Shown here: positions 42,740 to 51,531 of the stretch, piece after piece | How the letters are laid out: each line of letters opens with the position of its first letter | How positions within the stretch are numbered: the stretch's first letter is position 1 | Source: Streptomyces sp. NBC_00654 | GTDB lineage: Bacteria; Actinomycetota; Actinomycetes; Streptomycetales; Streptomycetaceae | Direction: 5' to 3' | Assembly: GCF_026341775.1 (NCBI RefSeq) | Contig: NZ_JAPEOB010000001.1 | Span: 1,860,001 to 1,924,000, forward strand | DNA: 64,000 nucleotides | Made by a program: the position numbers and the translations under genes | Notes under the pieces: model-generated | What the model was told of the DNA's origin: nothing | Databases searched by the model: none | The model's input: only the letters and a program-made list of their open reading frames with translations

Positions 42740-43585
42740 ATGAACCTGCTGCTCGCCGAGGTGGCCCAGGCCACCCAGCGGCTGGCCGACGCCGGTGTCC
42801 CTTCACCGCGATTCGACGCCGAGGAACTCGCCGCGTTCGTGCACGGCGTCAAGCGGGGCGAGCTGCACCGGGTGCCGGACTCGGACTTCGACGCCCGCTA
42901 CTGGGAGACCATCGCCCGCCGCGAGGCCCGCGAACCGCTCCAGCACATCACCGGCCGCGCCTTCTTCCGCTATCTGGAGCTCCAGGTGGGACCCGGCGTC
43001 TTCGTGCCCCGTCCCGAGACCGAGTCGGTCGTCGGCTGGGCCATAGACGCCGTCCGGGCGATGGACGTCGTCGAGCCGCTCATCGTCGACCTCTGCACGG
43101 GATCGGGCGCCATCGCCCTCGCCATGGCGCAGGAGGTCCCGCGCTCGCGCGTGCACGCCGTGGAGCTGTCCGAGGACGCCCTCAGATGGACCAGGAAGAA
43201 CGCCGAGGGGTCCAGGGTCACCGTCCACCGCGGAGACGCCCTGAGCGCCCTTCCCGAGCTCGACGGCCAGGTGGACCTGGTCATCTCCAACCCGCCGTAC
43301 ATCCCGCTCACCGAGTGGGAGTACGTGGCACCCGAGGCCCGCGACCACGACCCGGAGATGGCCCTGTTCTCCGGCGAGGACGGACTCGACACCATCCGCG
43401 GCATCGAGCGCACCGCGCACCGCCTGCTGCGCCCCGGCGGCCTCGTCGTCATCGAGCACGCCGACACCCAGGGCGGCCAGGTGCCGTGGATCTTCACCGA
43501 GGAACGGGGCTGGGCGGACGCCGCCGATCACCCGGACCTGAACAAGCGCCCCCGGTTCGCCACCGCCCGCAAGGCCATGCCGTGA
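42740..43585 (+). CDS. prmC: Peptide chain release factor N5-glutamine methyltransferase
   Basis: A 281-residue SAM-dependent methyltransferase. It modifies the glutamine of the GGQ motif in release factors RF1 and RF2. The N-terminal substrate domain is followed by the SAM motif VDLCTGSGAIALAMA and the catalytic NPPY (ISNPPYIPL). The ATG at 42740 has ACGGAGAACC upstream. Its last bases, CCGTGA, contain the GTG of the overlapping 54-codon frame. Confidence 0.96.
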   Translation: MNLLLAEVAQATQRLADAGVPSPRFDAEELAAFVHGVKRGELHRVPDSDFDARYWETIARREAREPLQHITGRAFFRYLELQVGPGVFVPRPETESVVGWAIDAVRAMDVVEPLIVDLCTGSGAIALAMAQEVPRSRVHAVELSEDALRWTRKNAEGSRVTVHRGDALSALPELDGQVDLVISNPPYIPLTEWEYVAPEARDHDPEMALFSGEDGLDTIRGIERTAHRLLRPGGLVVIEHADTQGGQVPWIFTEERGWADAADHPDLNKRPRFATARKAMP

Positions 43586-43746
43586 CCGGCGGCCCGCACC
43601 GGCGCGCGCCGTACTTCCCCACCAGGGGCCGGCAGCTGCCGCACCGGCACCCGTCGGACCCGTACACGCCATACCCGTACACGCCATACCCGTACACGCC
43701 ATACCCGTACACGCCATACCCGTACATGCTTGAGGAGGCCGGCTGA
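43582..43746 (+). CDS. Candidate small Tyr/Pro-repeat protein, 54 aa
   Basis: A 54-codon frame, not a recognised family. Its GTG overlaps the prmC stop (GTGA), and its TGA overlaps the next gene's start (TGATG), so it would be translationally coupled on both sides. The first 27 residues are basic and Pro-rich (RRAPYFPTRGRQLPHRHP). Then come four perfect YTPYP units, and the end is YMLEEAG. The GAGGAGG in its last codons is the ribosome site of the next gene. Alternatively it is spacer DNA with a microsatellite that happens to stay open. The perfect overlaps favour translation, at least as a relay for ribosomes; protein function is unknown. Confidence 0.45.
   Translation: MTGGPHRRAPYFPTRGRQLPHRHPSDPYTPYPYTPYPYTPYPYTPYPYMLEEAG
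43663..43722 (+). repeat. 15-bp tandem repeat, four exact copies
   Basis: TACACGCCATACCCG is repeated four times without change, then begins again as TAC. It lies wholly inside the 54-codon frame and encodes YTPYP. Exact copies suggest recent expansion by slippage. Related GTACCC runs occur at 56595-56673. Confidence 0.95.
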
Positions 43747-44393
43747 TGGCACGGCGATACGACTGCAACGACGCGACCGACCGTACGACCGGCCTGCGTG
43801 AAGCCGCGTCCGCCGTCCGCCGCGGCGAACTGGTCGTGCTGCCCACCGACACCGTGTACGGGATCGGTGCGGACGCCTTCAGCTCCGAGGGCGTCGCCGA
43901 TCTGCTGGACGCCAAGGGGCGCGGCCGCAATATGCCGACCCCTGTCCTGATCGGCTCCCCGAACACCCTGCACGGCCTGGTCACGGACTTCTCCGAGCAG
44001 GCCTGGGAGCTCGTCGACGCCTTCTGGCCCGGTGCCCTCACCCTCGTCGCCAAGCACCAGCCCTCGCTCCAGTGGGACCTCGGGGACACCCGGGGCACCG
44101 TCGCCATCCGGATGCCGCTGCACCCGGTCGCCATCGAGCTGCTCACCGAGGTCGGCCCGATGGCCGTCTCCAGCGCCAACCTCACCGGACACCCCTCGCC
44201 CGAGGACTGCGACGCCGCCCAGGAGATGCTCGGCGACTCCGTCTCCGTCTACCTCGACGGCGGCCCGACGCCCGGCATCGTGCCGTCCTCGATCGTCGAC
44301 GTCACGGGCGGCGTCCCGGTGCTCCTGCGAGCCGGTGCGCTCTCCGTCGAGGAACTGCGCAAGGTGGTACCCGACCTCGAGGTGGCCAATTGA
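43746..44393 (+). CDS. L-threonylcarbamoyladenylate synthase (Sua5/YrdC/YwlC family)
   Basis: A 215-residue enzyme making threonylcarbamoyl-AMP from threonine, bicarbonate and ATP for the t6A37 modification of tRNAs. Family landmarks are VVLPTDTVYGIGADAF, the KxR region AKGRGRNMPTPVLI and AVSSANLTGHPSPEDC. It lacks the extra C-terminal Sua5 domain, so it is of the TsaC/YwlC length. The ATG at 43746 overlaps the preceding frame's stop and has GAGGAGG. Its stop overlaps the TTG of the next gene. Its neighbour thr genes supply its substrate pathway only by proximity. Confidence 0.95.
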   Translation: MARRYDCNDATDRTTGLREAASAVRRGELVVLPTDTVYGIGADAFSSEGVADLLDAKGRGRNMPTPVLIGSPNTLHGLVTDFSEQAWELVDAFWPGALTLVAKHQPSLQWDLGDTRGTVAIRMPLHPVAIELLTEVGPMAVSSANLTGHPSPEDCDAAQEMLGDSVSVYLDGGPTPGIVPSSIVDVTGGVPVLLRAGALSVEELRKVVPDLEVAN

Positions 44394-45031
44394 CCGCCCC
44401 TGAGGGGCGTGGCATAGCGGGTCGGACCGATACCTTCCGCATCCTCCACGTCAGCACCGGCAACGTCTGCCGCTCGCCCATCACCGAGCGGCTGACCCGC
44501 CATGCCCTGGTGGACCGCCTCGGCGATCCGCTCAGCGGCGGACTGATCGTGGAGAGCGCGGGCACCTGGGGACACGAAGGCGCCCCCATGGAGGCCAACG
44601 CGGAGGTCGTCCTCGCCGACTTCGGCGCCGACGCCACCGGCTTCGTCGGCCGCGAACTGCTCGACGAGCACGTGATCCGCGCCGACCTGGTCCTCACCGC
44701 CACCCGCGACCACCGCGCCCAGGTCATCTCCATGGGCCACTCGGCCGGCCTGCGGACGTTCACCCTCAAGGAATTCACCCGGCTGGTCCGGGCCATAGAT
44801 CCGGCCACTCTCCCCGACGCACGCGACGAGGGCGTCGTCGAACGCGCCCGCGCGCTGGTGCGCGCCGCCGCGGCCCTGCGCGGCTGGCTGCTGGCCCCCA
44901 CCGCCGAGGCGGACGAGGTCTACGACCCCTACGGCGCCCCGATCACCTTCTTCCGCTCCATCGGGGACGAGATCAACCAGGCCCTCGATCCCGTCGTCAC
45001 CGCGCTGACGGGCGTCAGCGCCCCCCACTGA
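44390..45031 (+). CDS. Low-molecular-weight protein-tyrosine-phosphatase-like protein with Ser at the catalytic Cys position
   Basis: A 213-residue protein of the LMW-PTP/arsenate-reductase fold. The start is TTG at 44390, with GAGGTGG upstream, overlapping the previous stop. The P-loop, normally VCTGNxCRS, reads HVSTGNVCRSP: Ser22 stands where the nucleophilic Cys belongs, while Cys27, Arg28 and Ser29 remain. The general-acid Asp loop (VYDPYGAP) is kept near residue 180. The protein is longer than the usual 150-160 residues. Without the first Cys, standard phosphatase chemistry should fail, so it may bind phosphotyrosine or act differently. It is coupled to the Sua5-type gene and near a WecA-type transferase gene. 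Confidence 0.85.
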   Translation: MTAPEGRGIAGRTDTFRILHVSTGNVCRSPITERLTRHALVDRLGDPLSGGLIVESAGTWGHEGAPMEANAEVVLADFGADATGFVGRELLDEHVIRADLVLTATRDHRAQVISMGHSAGLRTFTLKEFTRLVRAIDPATLPDARDEGVVERARALVRAAAALRGWLLAPTAEADEVYDPYGAPITFFRSIGDEINQALDPVVTALTGVSAPH

Positions 45032-45158
45032 CGGTCCGTACGCCGGCCGGTGCGCCGACCGGCCTACGGAGCCGCGCCCGACAGCGGGCACGGCGCCCGG
45101 CCGCGGCCTACATTGGATCTGACGCCAGCGCACCCCTCCCCAGGCCCGGAGCCGTCAG

Positions 45159-46439
45159 ATGCCGGTCACCTCTCCCGCCGCACCCGCAGCCGTGTCCCCC
45201 TCCCACGCCGCCCTGCCGCAGGACTTCGACGCCCTGCGCCGGGAGGACCCGGAGATCGCCGACGTCCTCCTCGCGGAGGTACAGCGGCAGACGGGCACCC
45301 TCCAGCTGATCGCCGCCGAGAACTTCACCTCGCCCGCGGTGCTGGCCGCCCTCGGCTCCCCGCTCGCCAACAAGTACGCCGAGGGCTACCCCGGAGCCCG
45401 CCACCACGGCGGCTGCGAGCACGCCGACGCCGCCGAACGCATCGCGATCCGGCGGGCCCGCGCCCTCTTCGGCGCCGAGCACGCCAATGTCCAGCCGCAC
45501 TCCGGCTCCTCCGCCGTGCTCGCCGCCTACGCGGCGCTGCTGCGCCCCGGCGACACGGTGCTCGCGATGGGACTCCCGTACGGGGGACACCTCACCCACG
45601 GTGCGCCCGGGAACTTCTCCGGCCGCTGGTTCGAGTTCGCCGGGTACGGGGTGGACCCCGACAGCGGGCTCATCGACTACGCGCAGGTCCGCTCCCTGGC
45701 CCGCGCCCGCCGGCCCAAGGCGATCGTCTGCGGCTCGATCTCGTATCCGCGCCACCCCGACTACGAGCTGTTCCGGGAGATCGCCGACGAGGTCGGCGCG
45801 TACCTGATCGCCGACGCCGCGCACCCGATGGGCCTGATCGCCGGGGGAGCGGCCCCCAGCCCCGTCCCGTACGCGGACGTGGTCTGCGCGACCACGCACA
45901 AGGTGCTGCGCGGACCGCGCGGCGGCATGATCCTGTGCGGCGCCGAGCTGGCGGAGCGGATCGACCGGGCGGTGTTCCCGTTCACCCAGGGCGGCGCCCA
46001 GATGCACACGGTCGCGGCGAAGGCCGTCGCGTTCGGGGAGGCCTCGACGCCCGCGTACACGCTGTACGCCCATCGGGTGGTCGCCCACGCGCGGGTGCTG
46101 GCGGCCGGTCTGGAGGCCGAGGGCTTCGAGGTCACCACGGGCGGCACGGACACCCACATCGTCGTCGCGGACCCCGCCCCGCTCGGCGTGGACGGCCGCA
46201 CCGCGCGCGAGCGGCTGGCGGCGGCGGGTATGGTGCTCGACACCTGCGCGCTGCCCTACGGAAACGCCCGCGGCATCCGGCTCGGGACCGCGGCCGTCAC
46301 CACCCAGGGCATGGACGAGGCGGACATGGCGCGGATCGCCGCACTGTTCGGAGCGGCGGTACGGGAGACGGGCGCCGCCGGCCGTCTGCTGGCGGAGGTG
46401 CGGGAGCTGGCAGCGGGAAATCCGCCCTATCCGGGGTAG
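45159..46439 (+). CDS. glyA: Serine hydroxymethyltransferase
   Basis: A 426-residue PLP enzyme interconverting serine and glycine with tetrahydrofolate. Landmarks are LIAAENFTSPAVL, EGYPGARHHGGCEHAD, the loop IADAAHPMGLIAGG and the PLP Lys in CATTHKVLRGPRGG. The length is complete. The ATG at 45159 follows CGGAGCCG. TACATT at 45109-45114 may be a -10. Streptomyces usually carry a second glyA; this one lies among translation and envelope genes. The gap of 127 bases before it holds no other gene. Confidence 0.95.
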   Translation: MPVTSPAAPAAVSPSHAALPQDFDALRREDPEIADVLLAEVQRQTGTLQLIAAENFTSPAVLAALGSPLANKYAEGYPGARHHGGCEHADAAERIAIRRARALFGAEHANVQPHSGSSAVLAAYAALLRPGDTVLAMGLPYGGHLTHGAPGNFSGRWFEFAGYGVDPDSGLIDYAQVRSLARARRPKAIVCGSISYPRHPDYELFREIADEVGAYLIADAAHPMGLIAGGAAPSPVPYADVVCATTHKVLRGPRGGMILCGAELAERIDRAVFPFTQGGAQMHTVAAKAVAFGEASTPAYTLYAHRVVAHARVLAAGLEAEGFEVTTGGTDTHIVVADPAPLGVDGRTARERLAAAGMVLDTCALPYGNARGIRLGTAAVTTQGMDEADMARIAALFGAAVRETGAAGRLLAEVRELAAGNPPYPG

Positions 46440-46535
46440 GCGAAGCCTGTGGAACCATCACCCGTGCCAGGGAGTCCTTGTTCATGAGGCTAGGGTGTGG
46501 GGCTGAGATGGCCGGCGATTTCTGTGGGGCAGCCC

Positions 46536-47921
46536 GTGCGTGATTACCTGCTGACGCTCTGTGTCACGGCCGCAGTGACTTATCTGCTGACCGGGCCGGT
46601 GCGAAAGTTCGCCATCGCGATCGGGGCGATGCCCGCGATCCGTGCGCGTGACGTACACCGAGAACCGACACCACGGCTCGGTGGCATCGCCATGTTCGGC
46701 GGACTGTGTGCGGGGCTGATCGTCGCGGACCATCTGTTCAACCTGAACGGTGTCTTCGAACTCTCCAACGAGCCGCGGGCGTTGCTCTCCGGGGCCGCGC
46801 TGATCTGGCTGATCGGCGTCCTGGACGACAAGTTCGAGATCGACGCCCTCATCAAGCTCGGCGGGCAGATGATCGCCGCGGCGGTCATGGTCATCCAGGG
46901 TCTGACGATCCTCTGGCTGCCGATCCCGGGCGTGGGCACCGTCCCGCTCACCCAGTGGCAGGGCACGCTGCTCACGGTCGCGCTGGTCGTCATCACGATC
47001 AACGCGGTCAACTTCGTCGACGGCCTGGACGGCCTGGCGGCCGGCATGGTGTTCATCGCCTCCGCCGCGCTCTTCCTGTACACCTACCGGCTCTGGTACG
47101 GGTACGGAATCGAGGCCGCCGCCCCGGCCACGCTCTTCACGGCGATCCTGATGGGCATGTGCCTCGGCTTCCTGCCGCACAACATGCACCCCGCCCGGAT
47201 CTTCATGGGGGACTCCGGGTCGATGCTGATCGGCCTGGTGCTGGCGGCCGGGGCGATCTCCGTCACCGGGCAGGTCGACCCCGACGCGATGAAGCTCTTC
47301 GAGGGCAGCGAGCGGCAGGCCACCCACGCGATGCTGCCGGTCTTCATCCCGCTGCTGCTGCCGCTGACGATCATCGCGATCCCCGCCGCGGACCTGGTGC
47401 TGGCGATCGTGCGGCGCACCTGGAACGGCCAGTCGCCGTTCGCGGCGGACCGCGGTCATCTGCACCACCGGCTGCTGGAGATCGGCCACTCGCAGAGCCG
47501 GGCCGTGCTGATCATGTACTTCTGGTCCGCGCTGATCGCCTTCGGCGCCGTCGGCTACTCGGTGCACTCGGCGTCGATGTGGATCGTGCTCGCGATCGTG
47601 GCGCTGAGCGCCGTGGGCCTGGTGCTGCTGCTGATGCCGCGCTTCAAGCCGCGTGCCCCGCACTGGGCGGAACGCTTCGTACCGCCGCGCTACCGGCGCC
47701 CCCGCGGACACGACGGCGCGGTGGCGTCCCCGCTCGCGTACGGGGAGCGGGCGGAGTTGGGGCAGGAGCCGGCGCAACAGGGGCCGGGAGACGCGCAGAT
47801 GGCACCGGAGAGCACGGAACGCACTCCTGTGGCCGTGGGTGTCTCCGGCGTCAACGGAGCGACCGCGATCGGCCACCGTTCGCGCTTCTCCGATCGTCGC
47901 AAGGCCGATTCACCGCATTGA
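46536..47921 (+). CDS. Undecaprenyl-phosphate N-acetylglucosamine-1-phosphate transferase (WecA/TagO-type)
   Basis: A 461-residue polytopic enzyme of the MraY/WecA family that starts glycopolymer synthesis on a polyprenyl phosphate. Conserved cytoplasmic loops are RDVHREPTPRLGGIAMF, VLDDKFEIDALIKLGGQ, NAVNFVDGLDGLAAG and the HLHHRLLEIG motif typical of WecA rather than MraY. The C-terminal 70 residues are a hydrophilic tail. The GTG at 46536 starts VRDYLLTL; a GTG 12 bases upstream is possible. TAGGGT at 46491-46496 may be the -10. The M. tuberculosis counterpart likewise precedes the atp genes. Confidence 0.92.
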   Translation: MRDYLLTLCVTAAVTYLLTGPVRKFAIAIGAMPAIRARDVHREPTPRLGGIAMFGGLCAGLIVADHLFNLNGVFELSNEPRALLSGAALIWLIGVLDDKFEIDALIKLGGQMIAAAVMVIQGLTILWLPIPGVGTVPLTQWQGTLLTVALVVITINAVNFVDGLDGLAAGMVFIASAALFLYTYRLWYGYGIEAAAPATLFTAILMGMCLGFLPHNMHPARIFMGDSGSMLIGLVLAAGAISVTGQVDPDAMKLFEGSERQATHAMLPVFIPLLLPLTIIAIPAADLVLAIVRRTWNGQSPFAADRGHLHHRLLEIGHSQSRAVLIMYFWSALIAFGAVGYSVHSASMWIVLAIVALSAVGLVLLLMPRFKPRAPHWAERFVPPRYRRPRGHDGAVASPLAYGERAELGQEPAQQGPGDAQMAPESTERTPVAVGVSGVNGATAIGHRSRFSDRRKADSPH

Positions 47922-48186
47922 CGTTTCGGTCTTCTCGGTGCATTACCAGACAAGGCAACGCCCTGTCTTGCGCAGGTGTGCGGATTAACTCTCACGTGTG
48001 ACAGTTGGCACACTTTCCAGGTAAAGACCTCATCAAATAGTTTGTGATACCGTTCACGAGACCCGGTGACAGAGCCGAAGGACCCTAGCGAGACGGTTCA
48101 TTGGCCCGAGGCGACCACTCTCGGACCGGGCCTACGCTCGTCCCTGACGACACCATTGCCCACCCCCTGCAAGCGGAGTTACCGCC
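47922..48186 (+). promoter_or_regulatory. atp operon promoter region
   Basis: These 265 bases between the transferase gene and atpI are AT-rich for this genome (around TCATCAAATAGTTTGTGATA). The region carries GTGTGACAGTTGGCACAC, a short inverted repeat near 47996-48013. A main atp promoter is expected here; candidate -10 sequences are TAGTTT and GATACC, without a convincing -35. Confidence 0.5.
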
Positions 48187-48624
48187 ATGCCGTCCAACGA
48201 CGCCCGGACTCTCCTCCACACCGCCGTGCCCACCGCTGCCGCCGGTGTTGTCGCCGTTGCCGTCAGCGCCGTGGTCGCGGGTGGCAAGGGAGCGATCGGG
48301 GCCGCTGTCGGGACGCTGTTGGTGATCCTCTTCATGGGGATCGGCCTGTCCGTCCTGCAACGGACGGCGAGGTCCATGCCGCACCTGTTCCAGCCGATGG
48401 GGCTGATGCTCTATACGGCACAGCTGCTGCTGCTCTTCATCTTTATCGCCGTGTTCAAGAACACGACGCTGTTCAACCCGAGGGCTTTCGCCATCTCGCT
48501 GGTCGTCGCGACCGTTGTATGGGTCGCGGCCCAGATCCGTGTACACATGAAGACCAAGATCCTTTACGTCGAGCCGGACTCGTCCGCGGGCAAGAAGCCC
48601 GAGAACAAGGGGTCATCGACGTGA
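48187..48624 (+). CDS. atpI: ATP synthase protein I
   Basis: A 145-residue membrane protein with four hydrophobic helices (AAAGVVAVAVSAVVAGGKGA, LLVILFMGIGLSVL, MGLMLYTAQLLLLFIFIAVF and ISLVVATVVWVAAQIR). AtpI is an accessory factor for c-ring assembly and is encoded first in many atp operons. The ATG at 48187 follows GCGGAGTTACC. A 224-base gap follows before atpB, so a second promoter there is possible; I see no gene in it. Confidence 0.9.
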   Translation: MPSNDARTLLHTAVPTAAAGVVAVAVSAVVAGGKGAIGAAVGTLLVILFMGIGLSVLQRTARSMPHLFQPMGLMLYTAQLLLLFIFIAVFKNTTLFNPRAFAISLVVATVVWVAAQIRVHMKTKILYVEPDSSAGKKPENKGSST

Positions 48625-48848
48625 GGGGTAGGGCCGGGATAAGTGCGCGTTCGCGATCCTGCTATCGTCCGGTGCCAACTGCGGCACTGCGGGCGCGGGC
48701 ATCCAAGCTGACGCCTGCTTCATCGCGAAGCTCTGTGCCTGAGCCGCCCCCCCATCCGTAACACCAAGTCCAGTGCCGACCAGCGGCTTCCTGCCGCGCC
48801 GACACAACGAGGTTGCCGTACCTATGCGCCACGCTGAAGGAGCCCGCG

Positions 48849-49664
48849 GTGAGTGCTGACCCGACGACGGTGCTCGCCTTCGAGACCGACTGCCACATTT
48901 TCGACGGGTGTGGCTTCCCGGCTCCTGGCCTGCACTCCTTTGTATTCGAGCCGATGTTCACCGTCGGCGGCATCGAGATCAACAAGCCGATGCTGCTGGC
49001 GGTCCTGAGCACCGTTGTCGTCGTCGGCTTCTTCTGGGCGGCCTTCAACAAGCCGAAGCTCGTGCCCGGGAAGCTGCAGATGGTGGCGGAGGCGGGTTAC
49101 GACTTCATCCGCACCGGTGTGGTCTACGAGACGCTCGGCAAGCGCGAGGGCAAGAAGTACGTGCCCCTCATGGTCTCGATGTTCTTCTTCATCTGGATCA
49201 TGAATCTCTGGGCGATCATTCCGCTCGCCCAGTTCCCGGTGCCCTCGGTCATCGGCTTCCCTGTGGCCCTGGCCGCGATCGTGTACGTCCTGTGGGTCAG
49301 CCTGACCTTCAAGCGCCACGGATTCGTCGGTGGCTGGAAGAACATCGCGGGCTACGACAAGACGCTCGGCCCGGCCCTTCCGTTCGTCATGGTCATCGAG
49401 CTCTTCTCCAACCTGCTGATCCGGCCGTTCACGCACGCCGTGCGACTCTTCGCGAACATGTTCGCCGGTCACGTGCTGCTGCTGATCTTCACCATCGCCA
49501 GCTGGTACCTGCTGAACGGCATCGGCATCGCCTACGCCGGTGTCTCGTTCGTGATGGTCCTGCTGATGACCGCCTTCGAGCTGTTCATCCAGGCGCTGCA
49601 GGCCTACGTCTTTGTCCTCCTGGCCTGCAACTACATTCAGGGCGCTCTCGCCGAGCACCACTGA
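48849..49664 (+). CDS. atpB: ATP synthase subunit a
   Basis: A 271-residue membrane subunit of Fo that forms the proton half-channels next to the c-ring. The essential Arg is in FTHAVRLFANMFAGH. About five to six helices are seen. The GTG at 48849 has GAAGGAGC upstream; a frame extension to 48813 has no support. It is followed by atpE after 72 bases. Confidence 0.96.
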   Translation: MSADPTTVLAFETDCHIFDGCGFPAPGLHSFVFEPMFTVGGIEINKPMLLAVLSTVVVVGFFWAAFNKPKLVPGKLQMVAEAGYDFIRTGVVYETLGKREGKKYVPLMVSMFFFIWIMNLWAIIPLAQFPVPSVIGFPVALAAIVYVLWVSLTFKRHGFVGGWKNIAGYDKTLGPALPFVMVIELFSNLLIRPFTHAVRLFANMFAGHVLLLIFTIASWYLLNGIGIAYAGVSFVMVLLMTAFELFIQALQAYVFVLLACNYIQGALAEHH

Positions 49665-49982
<318 letters not shown>

Positions 49983-50024
49983 TCGCGGCATTCCTTACCG
50001 CCCGATTCGACGAAAGGCACTGAT

Positions 50025-50567
50025 GTGATCGCCCAACAGTTGGCGTCAGAGGAGATTCAGAATCCTCTGCTCCCGGCGGTCCCCGAGATCGTCATTGGTC
50101 TGATCGCCTTCGCCATCGTCTTCGGCTTCCTCGCCAAGAAGCTCCTCCCGAACATCAACAGGGTTCTGGAAGAGCGTCGCGAGGCCATCGAAGGCGGTAT
50201 CGAGAAGGCCGATGCGGCCCAGACCGAGGCGCAGAGCGTTCTCGAGCAGTACAAGGCTCAGCTCGCCGAGGCGCGCCACGAGGCCGCCCGTATGCGCCAG
50301 GAGGCGCAGGAGCAGGGCGCCGTCATCATCCAGGAGATGAAGGCGGAAGGTCAGCGGCAGCGCGAAGAGATCATCGCCGCAGGCCACGCCCAGATCGAGG
50401 CCGACCGCAAGGCCGCGGCGTCCGCGCTGCGTCAGGACGTGGGCAAGCTCGCCACCGACCTGGCCGGCAAGCTCGTCGGCGAGTCCCTCGAGGACCACGC
50501 CCGGCAGAGCGGCACCGTGGACCGGTTCCTCGACGAGCTCGAGGCGAAGGCCGAGGCAGTCCGATGA
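50025..50567 (+). CDS. atpF: ATP synthase subunit b
   Basis: A 180-residue stator subunit. One N-terminal membrane helix (IVIGLIAFAIVFGFLAKKLLP) is followed by a long charged coiled coil (RVLEERREAIEGGIEKADAA). The GTG start lies at 50025 after GAAAGGCAC. The end overlaps atpH by four bases (ATGA), so b and delta are coupled. In mycobacteria part of b is fused to delta; here they are separate. Confidence 0.95.
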   Translation: MIAQQLASEEIQNPLLPAVPEIVIGLIAFAIVFGFLAKKLLPNINRVLEERREAIEGGIEKADAAQTEAQSVLEQYKAQLAEARHEAARMRQEAQEQGAVIIQEMKAEGQRQREEIIAAGHAQIEADRKAAASALRQDVGKLATDLAGKLVGESLEDHARQSGTVDRFLDELEAKAEAVR

Positions 50568-51379
50568 ACGGCGCGAGCCGCGAGGCACTGGCAGCCGCAC
50601 GTGAGCGTCTCGACGCGCTGACCGACAACACGTCGGTCGACGCGGCGAAGCTCGCCGAGGACCTGGCAGCCGTCACCGCGCTGCTCGACCGCGAGGTTTC
50701 CCTGCGCCGGGTCCTCACCGACCCGGCCCAGAGCGGCGAGAGCAAGGCCGAGCTGGCCGGACGACTGCTGAGCGGTCAGGTGAGCGGCGAAGCCGTGGAC
50801 CTGGTCTCCGGCATGGTCCGCTCCCGCTGGTCGCAGTCCCGCGAGCTGGTGGACTCGGTCGAGGAGCTGGCGAACATCGCAGACCTCACCGCGGCCCAGC
50901 GCGGCGGCGCACTCGACGACGTCGAGGACGAGCTGTTCCGGTTCGGCCGGATCGTCGGCTCCGACACGGAGCTGCGTTCCGCGCTCACCAGCCGTACGGC
51001 CACCACCGCTGCCAAGAGCCAGCTGCTGCGCAGCCTGCTCGGCGGCAAGGCACAGCCGGTGACCGAGCGGGTCATCGTCCGCCTCGTGACCCAGCCCCGG
51101 GGACGTAGCCTGGAAGCGGGACTCGAATCCCTGTCCAGGCTCGCCGCGGAGCGACGGGACCGCATGGTCGCCGTGGTCACCTCGGCGGTGCCGCTCAGTG
51201 ACCGGCAGAAGCAGCGCCTCGGCGCCGCACTCGCCACGATCTACGGCCGGCAGATGCACCTGAACCTGGACGTGGACCCCGCGGTCCTCGGCGGGATCTC
51301 GGTGCGCGTGGGTGACGAGGTCATCAACGGCACCATCGCGGACCGCCTCGACGAGGCGACCCGTCGCATGGCCGGCTGA
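50564..51379 (+). CDS. atpH: ATP synthase subunit delta
   Basis: A 271-residue delta subunit linking the stator to F1. It is about 90 residues longer than E. coli delta (177), with an extra N-terminal helical part, as usual in actinobacteria. The C-terminal landmark is [21 protein letters not shown]. The ATG overlaps atpF. The gap of 152 bases before atpA contains hairpins. Confidence 0.95.
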   Translation: MNGASREALAAARERLDALTDNTSVDAAKLAEDLAAVTALLDREVSLRRVLTDPAQSGESKAELAGRLLSGQVSGEAVDLVSGMVRSRWSQSRELVDSVEELANIADLTAAQRGGALDDVEDELFRFGRIVGSDTELRSALTSRTATTAAKSQLLRSLLGGKAQPVTERVIVRLVTQPRGRSLEAGLESLSRLAAERRDRMVAVVTSAVPLSDRQKQRLGAALATIYGRQMHLNLDVDPAVLGGISVRVGDEVINGTIADRLDEATRRMAG

Positions 51380-51466
51380 CACAGCGCAGCGCAACAGACT
51401 GTGCGTTTCAACTGAACGAGCAAGACCAGCGGCCCGGTTGGGCCGTGCAGAAATTGCAGAAGATTC

Positions 51467-51484
51467 CTGGGGGTCGGCCCCCAG
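51467..51484 (+). other. Hairpin in the atpH-atpA gap
   Basis: CTGGGGG-TCGG-CCCCCAG forms a 7-bp stem; a second hairpin (CGGCCC/GGGCCG) lies near 51430-51445. There is no T-run. It could trim or stabilise the polycistronic mRNA ahead of atpA. Confidence 0.45.
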
Positions 51485-51531
51485 ACCCCCTTAAGAAACT
51501 TCGGGCCCAACAAGGAGAGCAGGGAACCCAG

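Noticed and set aside
43663..43722. CRISPR array
   Set aside because: The units are directly abutting identical 15-mers without spacers, and no cas genes are near.
45159..46439. Threonine aldolase or other PLP fold-type I enzyme instead of SHMT
   Set aside because: The THKxLRGPRGG motif and the EGYPGARHHGG segment are specific for serine hydroxymethyltransferase.
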